Origin: Streptomyces sp. CNQ-509
GTDB lineage: Bacteria; Actinomycetota; Actinomycetes; Streptomycetales; Streptomycetaceae
DNA: 64,000 bases
Direction: 5' to 3'
Assembly (NCBI RefSeq): GCF_001011035.1
Contig: NZ_CP011492.1
Span: 2,239,501-2,303,500 of the forward strand
Part shown: piece by piece, positions 19,146 to 28,659 of the stretch
Layout: each line of letters opens with the position of its first letter
Numbering within the stretch: the stretch's first letter is position 1
Program-made: the position numbers and the translations under genes
The notes under the pieces: model-generated
The model's input: the letters and a program-made list of their open reading frames with translations, nothing else
Databases searched by the model: none
Told to the model about the DNA's origin: nothing

Positions 19146-21011
19146 CTACTTCTTCGCCTTGCCGTCCTCGTCCGAGGAGAGGACCGCGATGAAGGCTTCC
19201 TGCGGCACCTCCACGTTGCCGACCATCTTCATCCGCTTCTTGCCTTCCTTCTGCTTCTCCAGCAGCTTCCGCTTCCGGGAGATGTCACCGCCGTAGCACT
19301 TGGCGAGGACGTCCTTGCGGATGGCGCGGATGGTCTCGCGGGCGATGACCCGGGAGCCGATGGCCGCCTGTACGGGCACCTCGAACGCCTGCCGCGGGAT
19401 CAGCTCCTTCAGCTTGGCGACGAGCCGGACGCCGTAGGCGTACGCCTTGTCCTTGTGCGTGATCGCGGAGAAGGCGTCGACCTTGTCGCCGTGCAGCAGG
19501 ATGTCGACCTTGACGAGCTGACTGCTCTGCTCGCCCGTGGGCTCGTAGTCGAGGGAGGCGTAGCCGCGGGTCTTCGACTTGAGCTGGTCGAAGAAGTCGA
19601 AGACGACCTCGGCGAGCGGGAGCGTGTAGCGGATCTCGACGCGCTCCTCGGAGAGGTAGTCCATGCCGAGCAGCGTGCCGCGGCGGTTCTGGCACAGCTC
19701 CATGACCGAGCCGATGTACTCGCTGGGGGTGAGGATCGTCGCCCGTACGACCGGCTCGTAGACCTCCTCGATCTTGCCGACAGGGAACTCGCTGGGGTTG
19801 GTGACGACGTGCTCGGTGCGGTCCTCCAGCACGACGCGGTAGATCACGTTGGGCGCGGTGGCGATCAGGTCGAGGTTGAACTCGCGCTCCAGCCGCTCCC
19901 TGATCACCTCCAGGTGCAGCAGGCCGAGGAAGCCGACGCGGAAGCCGAAGCCGAGCGCCGCCGAGGTCTCCGGCTCGTAGACCAGCGCGGCGTCGTTGAG
20001 CTGGAGCTTGTCGAGGGCGTCGCGCAGCTCGGGATAGTCGGAGCCGTCGACCGGGTAGAGCCCGGAGAACACCATGGGCTTGGGGTCCTTGTAGCCGCCG
20101 AGCGGCTCGGTGGCGCCCTTGCTGAGCCGGGTGACGGTGTCGCCGACCTTGGACTGGCGGACGTCCTTGACGCCCGTGATCAGATAGCCGACCTCGCCGA
20201 CGGAGAGGCCGTCGGCCGGGGTCATCTCGGGCGAGTTCGTGCCGATCTCCAGCAGCTCGTGCTGGGCGCCGGTCGACATCATCTTGATCCGCTCGCGCTT
20301 GCCGAGCGTGCCGTCGACGACCTTCACGTACGTCACGACGCCGCGGTACGAGTCGTATACGGAGTCGAAGATCATCGCGCGGGCGGGGGCGTCCTTCACC
20401 CCCACCGGCGCGGGCACCTGCCGGACCACCTCGTCGAGCAGCGCCTCGACGCCCTCCCCGGTCTTCGCCGAGACGCGCAGCACGTCGGAGGGGTCGCAGC
20501 CGATGAGCCCGGCCAGCTCGGCGGCGAACTTCTCCGGCTGCGCGGCGGGCAGGTCGATCTTGTTCAGCACCGGGATGATCGTGAGGTCGTTCTCCATCGC
20601 GAGGTAGAGGTTCGCGAGGGTCTGCGCCTCGATGCCCTGCGCGGCGTCCACCAGCAGCACGCAGCCCTCGCAGGCGGCGAGCGAGCGGGAGACCTCGTAC
20701 GTGAAGTCGACGTGCCCCGGGGTGTCGATCATGTTGAGGATGTGCGCCCGGCCGCTGCTCTCGCCCCCGGAGGGCGACCACGGCATGCGTACGGCCTGGG
20801 ACTTGATCGTGATGCCGCGCTCGCGCTCGATGTCCATACGGTCGAGGTACTGCTCGCGCATCTGGCGCTTGTCGACGACTCCGGTGATCTGGAGCATCCG
20901 GTCGGCCAGCGTCGACTTGCCGTGGTCGATGTGCGCGATGATGCAGAAATTGCGGATCAGCGCGGGCTCGGTACGGCTGGGCTGCGGCACGGTGGTTTCG
21001 GTCGCGGGCAC
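19146..21011 (-). CDS. lepA: Elongation factor 4 (LepA)
   Basis: A 621-residue translational GTPase that back-translocates or rescues stalled ribosomes. G motifs are [10 protein letters not shown] (G1), DTPGHVDF (G3) and NKIDLP (G4). The LepA-specific C-terminus includes [29 protein letters not shown] and [26 protein letters not shown]. The start is GTG at 21011. It is divergent from rpsT, with 192 bp between the two starts. Confidence 0.97.
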   Translation of the reverse strand: MPATETTVPQPSRTEPALIRNFCIIAHIDHGKSTLADRMLQITGVVDKRQMREQYLDRMDIERERGITIKSQAVRMPWSPSGGESSGRAHILNMIDTPGHVDFTYEVSRSLAACEGCVLLVDAAQGIEAQTLANLYLAMENDLTIIPVLNKIDLPAAQPEKFAAELAGLIGCDPSDVLRVSAKTGEGVEALLDEVVRQVPAPVGVKDAPARAMIFDSVYDSYRGVVTYVKVVDGTLGKRERIKMMSTGAQHELLEIGTNSPEMTPADGLSVGEVGYLITGVKDVRQSKVGDTVTRLSKGATEPLGGYKDPKPMVFSGLYPVDGSDYPELRDALDKLQLNDAALVYEPETSAALGFGFRVGFLGLLHLEVIRERLEREFNLDLIATAPNVIYRVVLEDRTEHVVTNPSEFPVGKIEEVYEPVVRATILTPSEYIGSVMELCQNRRGTLLGMDYLSEERVEIRYTLPLAEVVFDFFDQLKSKTRGYASLDYEPTGEQSSQLVKVDILLHGDKVDAFSAITHKDKAYAYGVRLVAKLKELIPRQAFEVPVQAAIGSRVIARETIRAIRKDVLAKCYGGDISRKRKLLEKQKEGKKRMKMVGNVEVPQEAFIAVLSSDEDGKAKK

Positions 21012-21090
21012 CTAGGGGTCCTGTCGGGAGGGAGGGGCGTGTCTGCACTCGTCGCCCCCATGGTCCCATGCGCGCGGGGCCGGGAGCGGT

Positions 21091-21120
21091 TTGGGCGGTT
21101 GTCCTGGCTGCTGGTAGCCT
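21091..21120 (+). promoter_or_regulatory. Candidate rpsT promoter
   Basis: TTGGGC (21091-21096) and TAGCCT (21115-21120) are separated by 18 bases, a fair match to the vegetative sigma factor pattern. It lies about 85 bp upstream of the rpsT GTG, leaving room for a leader. Confidence 0.45.
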
Positions 21121-21203
21121 GAGCCACTGTGCCTGGACCCGGTGAGGTCCGGCAGTTCAGGTCCCACAGGACGATCGACGAACATCTCTCAAGAGGCAGC
21201 TAC

Positions 21204-21470
21204 GTGGCGAACATCAAGTCCCAGATCAAGCGGATCAAGACCAACGAGAAGGCCCGGCTGCGCAACAAGGCCGTGAAGTCCGAACTGCGCACCGCGATCC
21301 GCCGTACCCGCGAGGCCGTCGAGGCGGGGGACGCCGAGAAGGCCGTGGAGGCGCAGCGCGCCGCCGCCCGCAAGCTGGACAAGGCGGTCAGCAAGGGCGT
21401 CATCCACCGCAACCAGGCGGCGAACAAGAAGGCCGCCCTGGCCAAGCGCGTCCAGGCCCTCCAGTCCTGA
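21204..21470 (+). CDS. rpsT: 30S ribosomal protein S20
   Basis: An 88-residue basic primary rRNA-binding protein of the small subunit. It matches S20 from [33 protein letters not shown] to the terminal [20 protein letters not shown] at 21204 was chosen because homologues begin at (M/V)ANIKSQ and AAGAGG lies upstream; a longer open frame adds 25 unrelated residues. It is transcribed alone, divergent from lepA and convergent with holA, with a GGGCCC-based hairpin just after the stop. Confidence 0.97.
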   Translation: MANIKSQIKRIKTNEKARLRNKAVKSELRTAIRRTREAVEAGDAEKAVEAQRAAARKLDKAVSKGVIHRNQAANKKAALAKRVQALQS

Positions 21471-21732
21471 CCCCGGGCCCTCAGGGGCCCACCCCCGGCC
21501 GGCAGCCGCGAGCCCTCTCACTCCGCTCCGGTCGGGCACCGAGAACACCACGCCGCACGCGGCCTGCGTTCGCCACGCGGGTGCGGCGCACAGCAACTCC
21601 GCAAGGCCCCGTCCCGGCCCCTCCCCAGGGCCACGGCGGGGCCTCGCGCATGGGCGCGTCGAGCCCGGGCCACGGAGGCGAACCGGTCGCCCCGGTCGTT
21701 CCTCGGTGGCTCCCGGACCTGTAGGTGCCAGG

Positions 21733-22746
21733 TCAGCGGGGGCGGGCGGCTGTGCTGATCGTGACCACGGCTTTCTCCAGGGCGTAGCCCGGGTCGTCCG
21801 AGCCGCCCTTGACGTCCGCGTCCGCCTGGGCCACCGCGCGGAGCGCCGTCGCCACGCCGTCCGCGGTCCAGCCGCGCATCTGCTGGCGGACGCGGTCCAC
21901 CTTCCACGGCGGCATGCCCAGCTCGCGGGCCAGGTCGGCGGGGCGCATGCCGCGGGGGGCCGAGGCGAGGCGGCCGATGGAGCGGACCCCCTGGGCGAGG
22001 GCGCTGGTGAGCAGGACCGGGGCCACGCCCGTGCCCAGCGCCCAGCGGAGCGCCTCCAGGGCCTCGGCCGTACGGCCCTCGACCGCCCGGTCGGCCACCT
22101 CGAAGCCGGAGGTCTCGGCCCGGCCCGTGTAGTAGCGCGCGACGACCGCGTCGTCGATCGTGCCCTCCACGTCGGCCGCGAGCTGCGCGCAGGCGCCGGC
22201 CATCTCCCGCAGGTCGGAGCCGATCGCGTCGACCAGCGCCTGGCAGGCCGACGGCGTCGCGGTGCGGCCCGCGGCCCGGAACTCCGCCTTCACGAACGCC
22301 AGCCGGTCCGCGGGACGGGTCACCTTCGCGCAGTCGACCTCGCGGGCGCCGGCCTTGCGCGCCGCGTCCAGCAGGCCCTTGCCCTTGGCGCCGCCGGCGT
22401 GCGCCAGCACCAGGGTGATCTCGGGGGCGGGTGCGGCCACGTACGCCTTGACGTCCTTCACCGCATCGGCGGCGAGGTCCTGGGCGCCCCGCACCACCAC
22501 GACCTTGCGCTCGGCGAAGAGCGACGGGCTGGTCAGCTCGGCGAGCGTGCCGGGCTGGAGGGCGTCGTGGGTGAGCTCGCGCACGTCGGTGTCGGGGTCG
22601 GCGGCGCGGGCGGCGGCCACGACCTCCTGCACCGCGCGGTCGACCAGCAGGTCCTCCTGGCCCACGGCGAGCGTGACGGGGGTGAGCGGGTCGCCGCCGG
22701 CGCTGCCGCCCTTGCTGGTCCTGGGGTTCCGCGTCGTCGCTGCCAT
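21733..22746 (-). CDS. holA: DNA polymerase III subunit delta
   Basis: A 337-residue clamp-loader delta subunit. It has TLAVGQEDLLVDRAVQEVV at the N-terminus, LTSPSLFAERKVVVVRGAQ near residue 75, and a C-terminal region with PPWKVDRVRQQMRGW. It opens the beta clamp for loading at the replication fork. ATG at 22746 (MAATTRNP) was chosen over an upstream in-frame start at 22764 that adds only MGCCTA. It diverges from the small gene at 22806 across 59 bp. Confidence 0.93.
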   Translation of the reverse strand: MAATTRNPRTSKGGSAGGDPLTPVTLAVGQEDLLVDRAVQEVVAAARAADPDTDVRELTHDALQPGTLAELTSPSLFAERKVVVVRGAQDLAADAVKDVKAYVAAPAPEITLVLAHAGGAKGKGLLDAARKAGAREVDCAKVTRPADRLAFVKAEFRAAGRTATPSACQALVDAIGSDLREMAGACAQLAADVEGTIDDAVVARYYTGRAETSGFEVADRAVEGRTAEALEALRWALGTGVAPVLLTSALAQGVRSIGRLASAPRGMRPADLARELGMPPWKVDRVRQQMRGWTADGVATALRAVAQADADVKGGSDDPGYALEKAVVTISTAARPR

Positions 22747-22805
22747 CGCCGTACAGCATCCCACGCCGGTACGACACCGCCCGCGGCCGCGGGCACAATG
22801 GCCGC

Positions 22806-23075
22806 GTGAGCGACCTGACCTACGTACTCGTGCTGCCCGACCGCGACGCCGCGGAGGAGGTGGCCGAGCTGGCCGTGGAGCGCTTCGGCCTGGCCGGGGA
22901 GCCGCAACTGATCCGCGACGCCCTGGCCGGCGAGGACGACGCGGAGGACGCGCAGTGGCTCGTCGTCGTCGAGGACGCGCGGGAGGAGGCGGCGGCGGGT
23001 CTGGAGGAGCTGGCCGAGTCGTACGACGGCTGGCTGGAGGGCTCCGCGACCGTGCCGGACGACCCGGCCGGCTGA
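22806..23075 (+). CDS. Conserved small acidic protein, unknown function
   Basis: An 89-residue acidic protein (TYVLVLPDRDAAEEVAELAVERFG... AQWLVVVEDA...), with an alternating beta-alpha pattern like RraB- or ACT-type small domains. I do not recognise a named family. The G/C-rich third codon position and lack of a better frame support coding. The start is GTG at 22806; CACAAT at 22794-22799 ends 6 bases before it, with TACGAC 18 bases further upstream, so this is a candidate leaderless gene. It diverges from holA. Confidence 0.7.
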   Translation: MSDLTYVLVLPDRDAAEEVAELAVERFGLAGEPQLIRDALAGEDDAEDAQWLVVVEDAREEAAAGLEELAESYDGWLEGSATVPDDPAG

Positions 23076-23106
23076 CCGGCCGGGCGCGCGGCGCGGGCCC
23101 GTGGCG

Positions 23107-23991
23107 TCAGCCTGCCGCCACCACCTGTATGTCCAGTTCGATCTGGATGCTGGAGCCGACGACGGCGATGCCGCGGGCGAGCATGTGCTGCCAGGTGAGG
23201 GTGAAGTCCTCGCGGTGCAGTTCGGCGGTCGCCCGGCAGGCGGCGCGCAGTTCGCCCTCCATGCCGTAACCGGTGCCGAGGTAGCGGGTGTCGAGCGTGA
23301 CGGTGCGGCTGACGCCGTGGATGGAGAGCGCGCCGGTGACGGCCCAGCGGGCACCGCCGCGGTGGAGGAAGCGGTCGCCGGCGAACTCGATCGCCGGGTA
23401 GCGCTCGACGTCGAGGAAGTCCGGGGAGCGCAGGTGGTCGTCGCGCATCTTGATGTTGGTGTCGATGCTGGCCGCCTCGATGGCGACGCGCATGGCCGAG
23501 TCCTCCATGCGCCGGCCGATGCGCAGGGCGCCGTTGAAGGCGTTGAACCGGCCGCGTACGCGCGCCATGCCGATGTGCTGCGCGACGAAGGCGATGGTGG
23601 TGTGCGCCGGGTCGATCTCCCAGTCGCCGGGCGGCGGGAGCTGCGGCAGCGGGGAGGGGCCGAGGGCGAGGTCGCCGAGGGAGTTGTGGGCGCCTTCCGC
23701 GACTTCGATCTCGCCGCGGTACGGGGTGAAGCCCTCGGCGTTGATCGAGAGCCGGTAGCTCCCGGCCGGGACCGCGACGACGAAGGTGCCGAACGGGTCG
23801 CTCTCGCCGCTGACGACCTTGCGCCCGGCGGCGTCGGCGAGCACGATCTCCGCCTGCGGCAGCGGCTGGTCGACGGGGTCGAGCACGCGGCAGCTCAGCA
23901 CCCCCGCGTGTGCAGGGACCCGCACGCCGACCAGACCGGCGCCGCGCCGGGTTGCCGTGGCCGGGGATCTGCGCCGAAGACGACCGATCAT
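23107..23991 (-). CDS. YceI family protein with N-terminal regulatory-like domain
   Basis: A 294-residue two-domain protein. Residues about 25-105 form a carboxypeptidase-regulatory (transthyretin-like) beta domain (GVLSCRVLDPVDQPLPQAEIVLADAAG... GSYRLSINAEGF). Residues 120-294 form a YceI lipocalin-like domain, beginning WEIDPAHTTIAFVAQHIGMARVRGRF. YceI proteins bind isoprenoid-type lipids. No signal peptide is clear; the first 25 residues are Arg-rich rather than hydrophobic. ATG at 23991 has GGGGGTGG upstream; an earlier in-frame start at 24030 has none. It is followed on the left by the divergent 22806 gene. Confidence 0.85.
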   Translation of the reverse strand: MIGRLRRRSPATATRRGAGLVGVRVPAHAGVLSCRVLDPVDQPLPQAEIVLADAAGRKVVSGESDPFGTFVVAVPAGSYRLSINAEGFTPYRGEIEVAEGAHNSLGDLALGPSPLPQLPPPGDWEIDPAHTTIAFVAQHIGMARVRGRFNAFNGALRIGRRMEDSAMRVAIEAASIDTNIKMRDDHLRSPDFLDVERYPAIEFAGDRFLHRGGARWAVTGALSIHGVSRTVTLDTRYLGTGYGMEGELRAACRATAELHREDFTLTWQHMLARGIAVVGSSIQIELDIQVVAAG

Positions 23992-24154
23992 GAAGCATCC
24001 ACCCCCGTGGAATTTCAGTGGCTCGGGCACTCATTCGAGCACTGGTTCTGCTTTCTATGCAAACCGGGGGTTCACCGCCGGGTTGTGATGGCTGGGGCGG
24101 GCTTGGGTCAAGTGCCGGAGTTCAGCGGGCCGTTCGGATCCGTTTCCGGCCCGG

Positions 24155-26950
24155 CTAGCTGCCGCCGACGGTGGCGGCGGGGGTGCGGTCCTCTCCGTCT
24201 CCTTCCGCGGTGAGGGCGAGCGGGCCGTGCAGGTCGGTGCGGAGCACCGCGGCGCCCTGGGCGCGCAGGGCGGCGACGGTACGGGGCGAGGGATGGCCGT
24301 ACGGATTGCCGGCGCCCGCGCTGACGAGGGCGAAGCGGGGTCTGAGGCGCCGTAGCAGCTCGTGGTCCTGGTACGCCGAGCCGTGATGCGGGACCTTCAG
24401 CGCATCGAGGCGGGGCAGCCGGGGGGCGGCAGCGAGCAACGCGCGCTGGGCGGGCGGCTCCAGGTCCCCGGGGAGGAGCACGGTGAGACCGGCCGTCTCC
24501 ACGAGGAGGGTGACGCTGGCGTCGTTCGGCTCGGCCGGGGGCGGTGCGCCCGCCGCCGGCCACACCACCTGCCACGACAGCCCGCCCACCCGGCGCCGCT
24601 CCCCCGGACGCGCGCGGACCACCGGCACGCCCGCGGCGGCGGCCGTACGGCGCACGGCGGCCGCCTGGCCCGGGGGTTCGTCCAGGCCGCCGACCTGGAC
24701 GGCGCCCACGGCCCGGCCCCGCAGCACGCCGGCCAGACCGGCGACGTGGTCGTCGTGGAAGTGGGTGAGGACGACGAGCGGGATGCGGCGGACGCCGAGG
24801 TCGCGCAGGCAGCGGTCGACCAGCGCGGGGTCGGGTCCGGCGTCCACGACGACCGCGTCCCCGTCGCCCGCGGCCAGCGCGAGCGCGTCGCCCTGGCCGA
24901 CGTCGCAGGCCACGAGGCTCCAGCCGGCGGGCGGCCAGCCGGTGAGGACCCGGGTGAGGGGGACGGGGCGGAGGACGGCGAGCAGCACGAGGAGGGCGCA
25001 GGCGGTGCAGAGCCACCGGCGGCGGGCCAGGCGGCGGAAGCCGAGCAGGAGGGGAGGAGTCGCGGCGGCCAGGGCCAGCCCGCCGTACCACCCGCCCGGC
25101 CAGCCGTACGTGGCGCCGGGCAGCGCAGCCCCGGTCCTGGCGACGGCGGCGATCCACTCCGCCGCCCAGCCCGCGGGCGTCGCCAGCACCTCGGCGACGG
25201 GCATCGCGGGCAGGGCGACGGCGAGCGCCGCGAACCCCAGGACGGTGGCGGGCGCGACGGCGAACTCGGCGAGCAGGTTGCACGGAATCGCGACCAGGCT
25301 GACCCGCGCCGCGAGCACGGCGACGACCGGCGCGCACACCGCCTGCGCGGCCCCGGCCGCCGCCAGCGCCTCGGCGAGCCGCGGCGGCACCCGGCGGGCG
25401 CGCAGCGCCGCGCTCCAGCGGGGCGCGAGGGTGAGCAGCGCGGCCGTGGCCAGGACGGAGAGGAGGAAGCCGTACTCGCGGGCGAGCCACGGGTCGTAGA
25501 GGACGAGCAGCAGGACGGCGGCGGCGAGGGCGGGCAGCAGGGAGCGGCGGCGGCCGGTGCCGAGGGCGAGCAGGGTGAGGAGCCCGCAGACCGCCGCCCG
25601 CAGGACGCTGGGCTCGGGGCGGCAGACGACGACGAAGCCGAGGGTGAGGAGCCCGCCGAGGAGCGCGGTCGCGCGCAGCGGAATGCCGAGCCGCGGCGCG
25701 AGCCCGCGGCGCTCGGCACGCGCGGCGAGGTGGGGCGGTCCGATGAGCAGGGCGAGCAGGATCGTGAAGTTGGCTCCGCTGACGGCGAGGAGGTGAGTGA
25801 GGTCGGTGGCGTGGAAGGCGTCCTGGAGCTCGGCGGGGATGCGGGAGGTGTCGCCGACGACGAGCCCGGGCAGCAGCGCGCGGGCGTCGGCGGTGAGCCC
25901 GTCGGTGGCCTCGCGCAGCCCGCCCCGCAGCGCGCCCGCGGCGCGCTGCGCGGCGCTGGGCCCGCCCACGACGTCCGGCGGCCCGTCCCCGGCGGCCCGC
26001 AGCACGGCCCCCACGGCCCGGCCGCCCCCGGAGTCCGGCGAAACCCGCGCGTCGACCCGCACCCGGGTCGAGGGCAGAAGCCCCAGCCACGCTTGCCGCG
26101 CGGCGGCGTCACGGGGCTGCACGAGGACCAGCACGGGTGTCCGCACGCGGATGGTCTGCGGGGCGGTGGGGGGTGGAGTGGGAGCCGGGTCGGCGGCTTC
26201 GGGGGGTGCGTCGACGGCCGTTGTGGCGGGGGGAGTCGGCGTCAGATCGGTGGAGGTGGTCGCCTCCGGATCGGCGGCTTGCGGTGCGGGAAGGGCGGTC
26301 GGCGGGCCGGCGGCGGTCTGTGGTGCGGGGCTCTTCGGCGACGCCTGGGGCGTGTCCGTGGGGCGGGTGGTGACGTGGCGGGCTTCGGCCCTGAGGAGTA
26401 CGGCGGCGGGGGCGGCGGCCGGGCCGCGGGCCTGCGGGCGGGTCAGCCGGGGGTCGGAGGTCACCTCCATCTCGACGGTGGCCTGCCCGTACCGTTCGGC
26501 GACCGCGGGCAGCGGCCCCCGGTGGAGGTCGGCACCGTGCAGCGCCGCAACGCCCGCCCCCGCCGCACCGCAGAGCAGCGCCGCCGCCCCGGCCACCAGC
26601 ACCCGCGACCGCGCGGCGGCGACCGGGCGGACGGTGGCGGCGCCGCGTTCCGGGCGCGGCCCGTGCCACCTCCCGCGGAGGCCGGCGGCGGCAAGCAGCG
26701 CCAGCGCGGCGGCCGTCGCCAGCCCGCACGCCACCGGCACCGCCGCGCCCTCCCGGCCCAGCGCCAGCGCTGCCGCCGCCCAGGCGGCCAGCGCGGGCGG
26801 CACAAGCCGCAGATCGACCGGCCCCTCCGCCGCGGGGGCCTGGCCCGCCGTACCGTCCGCCCGCCGCGAGCCGGGTAACCGGCCCCGGGGTGCCGGGGAC
26901 CGGCCAGGCGCGGCGGTGGCCGTGGTCGAGGCGGGGTCACGGCTGGACAT
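24155..26950 (-). CDS. comEC: ComEC/Rec2 family DNA-uptake membrane protein
   Basis: A 931-residue polytopic protein that forms the channel for single-stranded DNA across the membrane. It has N-terminal membrane helices, an OB-like DUF4131 region, and the competence core (FHATDLTHLLAVSGANFTILLALLIG near residue 380) with about ten helices. A C-terminal metallo-beta-lactamase domain carries LTHFHDDHVAGLAG near 732. A Thr/Pro/Ala-rich stretch of about 75 residues (193-270) interrupts the OB region. ATG at 26950 overlaps the 3' end of comEA by 14 bases; ATG at 26980 is an alternative. Confidence 0.92.
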   Translation of the reverse strand: MSSRDPASTTATAAPGRSPAPRGRLPGSRRADGTAGQAPAAEGPVDLRLVPPALAAWAAAALALGREGAAVPVACGLATAAALALLAAAGLRGRWHGPRPERGAATVRPVAAARSRVLVAGAAALLCGAAGAGVAALHGADLHRGPLPAVAERYGQATVEMEVTSDPRLTRPQARGPAAAPAAVLLRAEARHVTTRPTDTPQASPKSPAPQTAAGPPTALPAPQAADPEATTSTDLTPTPPATTAVDAPPEAADPAPTPPPTAPQTIRVRTPVLVLVQPRDAAARQAWLGLLPSTRVRVDARVSPDSGGGRAVGAVLRAAGDGPPDVVGGPSAAQRAAGALRGGLREATDGLTADARALLPGLVVGDTSRIPAELQDAFHATDLTHLLAVSGANFTILLALLIGPPHLAARAERRGLAPRLGIPLRATALLGGLLTLGFVVVCRPEPSVLRAAVCGLLTLLALGTGRRRSLLPALAAAVLLLVLYDPWLAREYGFLLSVLATAALLTLAPRWSAALRARRVPPRLAEALAAAGAAQAVCAPVVAVLAARVSLVAIPCNLLAEFAVAPATVLGFAALAVALPAMPVAEVLATPAGWAAEWIAAVARTGAALPGATYGWPGGWYGGLALAAATPPLLLGFRRLARRRWLCTACALLVLLAVLRPVPLTRVLTGWPPAGWSLVACDVGQGDALALAAGDGDAVVVDAGPDPALVDRCLRDLGVRRIPLVVLTHFHDDHVAGLAGVLRGRAVGAVQVGGLDEPPGQAAAVRRTAAAAGVPVVRARPGERRRVGGLSWQVVWPAAGAPPPAEPNDASVTLLVETAGLTVLLPGDLEPPAQRALLAAAPRLPRLDALKVPHHGSAYQDHELLRRLRPRFALVSAGAGNPYGHPSPRTVAALRAQGAAVLRTDLHGPLALTAEGDGEDRTPAATVGGS

Positions 26951-28574
26951 GGGGGCGGAGGTCCGCGAAGCGGCTGTCACCGATGCCGTTCACGTCGCGG
27001 AGTTGCTCGATGTCGGTGAAGCCTCCGTTCTGGTCGCGGAAGTCGATGATGTGCTGCGCCAGCACGGGGCCGATGCCCGGCAGGGCGTCGAGCTGTTCCA
27101 GCGTCGCGGAGTTGAGGCTCACCACCGCGCTCGGTCCGGCCGCCGGCGAACCGCCTCCCGCCGGTGGGCTCGGGGTGGGGGCCGGTGGCGCGACCGACGC
27201 CGCGGGCGGCGGCTCGCCGACGACGATCTGCTCACCGTCGACCAGCGGCCGCGCCCGGTTCAGGCCGTCCGCCTCGGCGCCGGGGCGGACACCGCCCGCG
27301 GCGCGTAAGGCGTCCTCGACGCGGGACCCGGCAGGCAGCCGGTGGACACCCGGCTCGCGCACCTTGCCGACGACGTCCACCACCACGTCCGCTGCCGCAC
27401 TGGCGCCGGGCTCCCCGGCGGTATCCGGCACCGCCGCCTCCGCGGCAGGCGATGGCGCCGAGCCGCGTGCCTCCGGAGGGTGTACGGGCTGGGGACGGCC
27501 GGACCAGAAGTGATACGCGGCGAGTGCGACCCCGGCGACGAGCACCAGCACCAGGGCCGCGCACGTCCCGGGCTCCAGCCCGCACCGCAGCCGGATCCAC
27601 ACCGGCAACCGCTCCCGCACCGCAACCCCCCACCGCTCCCATCGCCCCACCTCCCCGCGGTCGCGGGCGGGTCGGCCGCCGTCCCCCTCGGGCGGAGAAG
27701 CGGCACGCCCAGGGCGCGGGGCAGGGGGGAAAGCGGCGGCAGGGCGGGGTGGCGCGGCGGCAGGCGTGGCCACGGGGGCGAGGGCGGAGGCGGGGGCGAA
27801 CATGGGCGTGGGTGGCCGGGCAGGCCCAGAGCCGGAGACGGGTGCGGGAGCGGGAGCGGGCGCAGAGCCACGGGCCGGCATCGGCCCGCCGTCACGGCTG
27901 CCCGCGCCCCGGCGGACGAACTGCCGCCGCGGCCCGGGCGGATCCGGTACGCCCTCGTCAAAGGGAGGCTCCGGCGCGGGTACCGCCGCTCCGGCGGCGC
28001 CGCTGCCCGCGTCCCGGCCGACGACGCGCCGCTGCGATCCCGGCCCGCGCGCCTCGCCGTCCGCGTCCCGCGGTGCCCACGCGGGCGGGACAGCGCGCCG
28101 TGCCGAACCGCCCTCGGGCGGTTGCCGATCGGTGCCGTCCGTGCGTGAGCGCGACGGCGACGACGAGGCACCGGGCGCCGCTCGGCCTGCTTCCTCCGCC
28201 GCTGGAGGCGGAGCGCTCCGGTGCCGACTCGGCGGCGCGGCCGGCTCTGCGGGCTGCGGCCCGTGCGGCTCCCCGGCCGTACTCAGGCCCTCGGCCGACC
28301 GTCCCGGCTTCGCCGGCCGCGGCCCCTCGGCACTCTCCCCGCCGGTCTCCCTCCGGGGAAAGCGGGGCGGGTCCTTGCTCGTCCAGCGGAGGTGCGGGCG
28401 CGGGTCGTCCGTGGGGTGGCGGACAGGCGGGCCGAGCATCGTCGTTGCTCTGTGGCGCAGGTGCTCCCGCGACGTGGTCCGCGGCGGCCCCGCCGCCCCG
28501 CTCCCCCGCCGACGGCGGCCGCGCGGCTCGTGGCGGCCCGGTCCCCTGGTCTCCGTACCCGTTCGTGCGCTCAT
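26937..28574 (-). CDS. comEA: ComEA-like helix-hairpin-helix DNA-binding protein
   Basis: A 545-residue membrane-anchored DNA receptor. A very long Pro/Arg/Gly-rich cytoplasmic region (about 1-335) is followed by one membrane helix (CAALVLVLVAGVALAAYHFW, about 338-357), a SLBB-type domain (VVVDVVGKVREPGVHRLPAGSRVEDALRAAGG) and two C-terminal HhH motifs (NSATLEQLDALPGIGPVLAQHIIDFRDQNGGF). The first 330 residues are unusual; related proteins have shorter tails. ATG at 28574 (MSARTGTE) was preferred over an in-frame start at 28652. It overlaps comEC, so the two are coupled. Confidence 0.9.
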   Translation of the reverse strand: MSARTGTETRGPGRHEPRGRRRRGSGAAGPPRTTSREHLRHRATTMLGPPVRHPTDDPRPHLRWTSKDPPRFPRRETGGESAEGPRPAKPGRSAEGLSTAGEPHGPQPAEPAAPPSRHRSAPPPAAEEAGRAAPGASSSPSRSRTDGTDRQPPEGGSARRAVPPAWAPRDADGEARGPGSQRRVVGRDAGSGAAGAAVPAPEPPFDEGVPDPPGPRRQFVRRGAGSRDGGPMPARGSAPAPAPAPVSGSGPARPPTPMFAPASALAPVATPAAAPPRPAAAFPPAPRPGRAASPPEGDGGRPARDRGEVGRWERWGVAVRERLPVWIRLRCGLEPGTCAALVLVLVAGVALAAYHFWSGRPQPVHPPEARGSAPSPAAEAAVPDTAGEPGASAAADVVVDVVGKVREPGVHRLPAGSRVEDALRAAGGVRPGAEADGLNRARPLVDGEQIVVGEPPPAASVAPPAPTPSPPAGGGSPAAGPSAVVSLNSATLEQLDALPGIGPVLAQHIIDFRDQNGGFTDIEQLRDVNGIGDSRFADLRPHVQP

Positions 28575-28659
28575 GGCCCGAAGGTACGAGCCCCGCCCCC
28601 ACCCCCGCTGATCACCGGCAATTCCTGTGGATAACTCGCCGGTTGTGGACAACCCGCGG

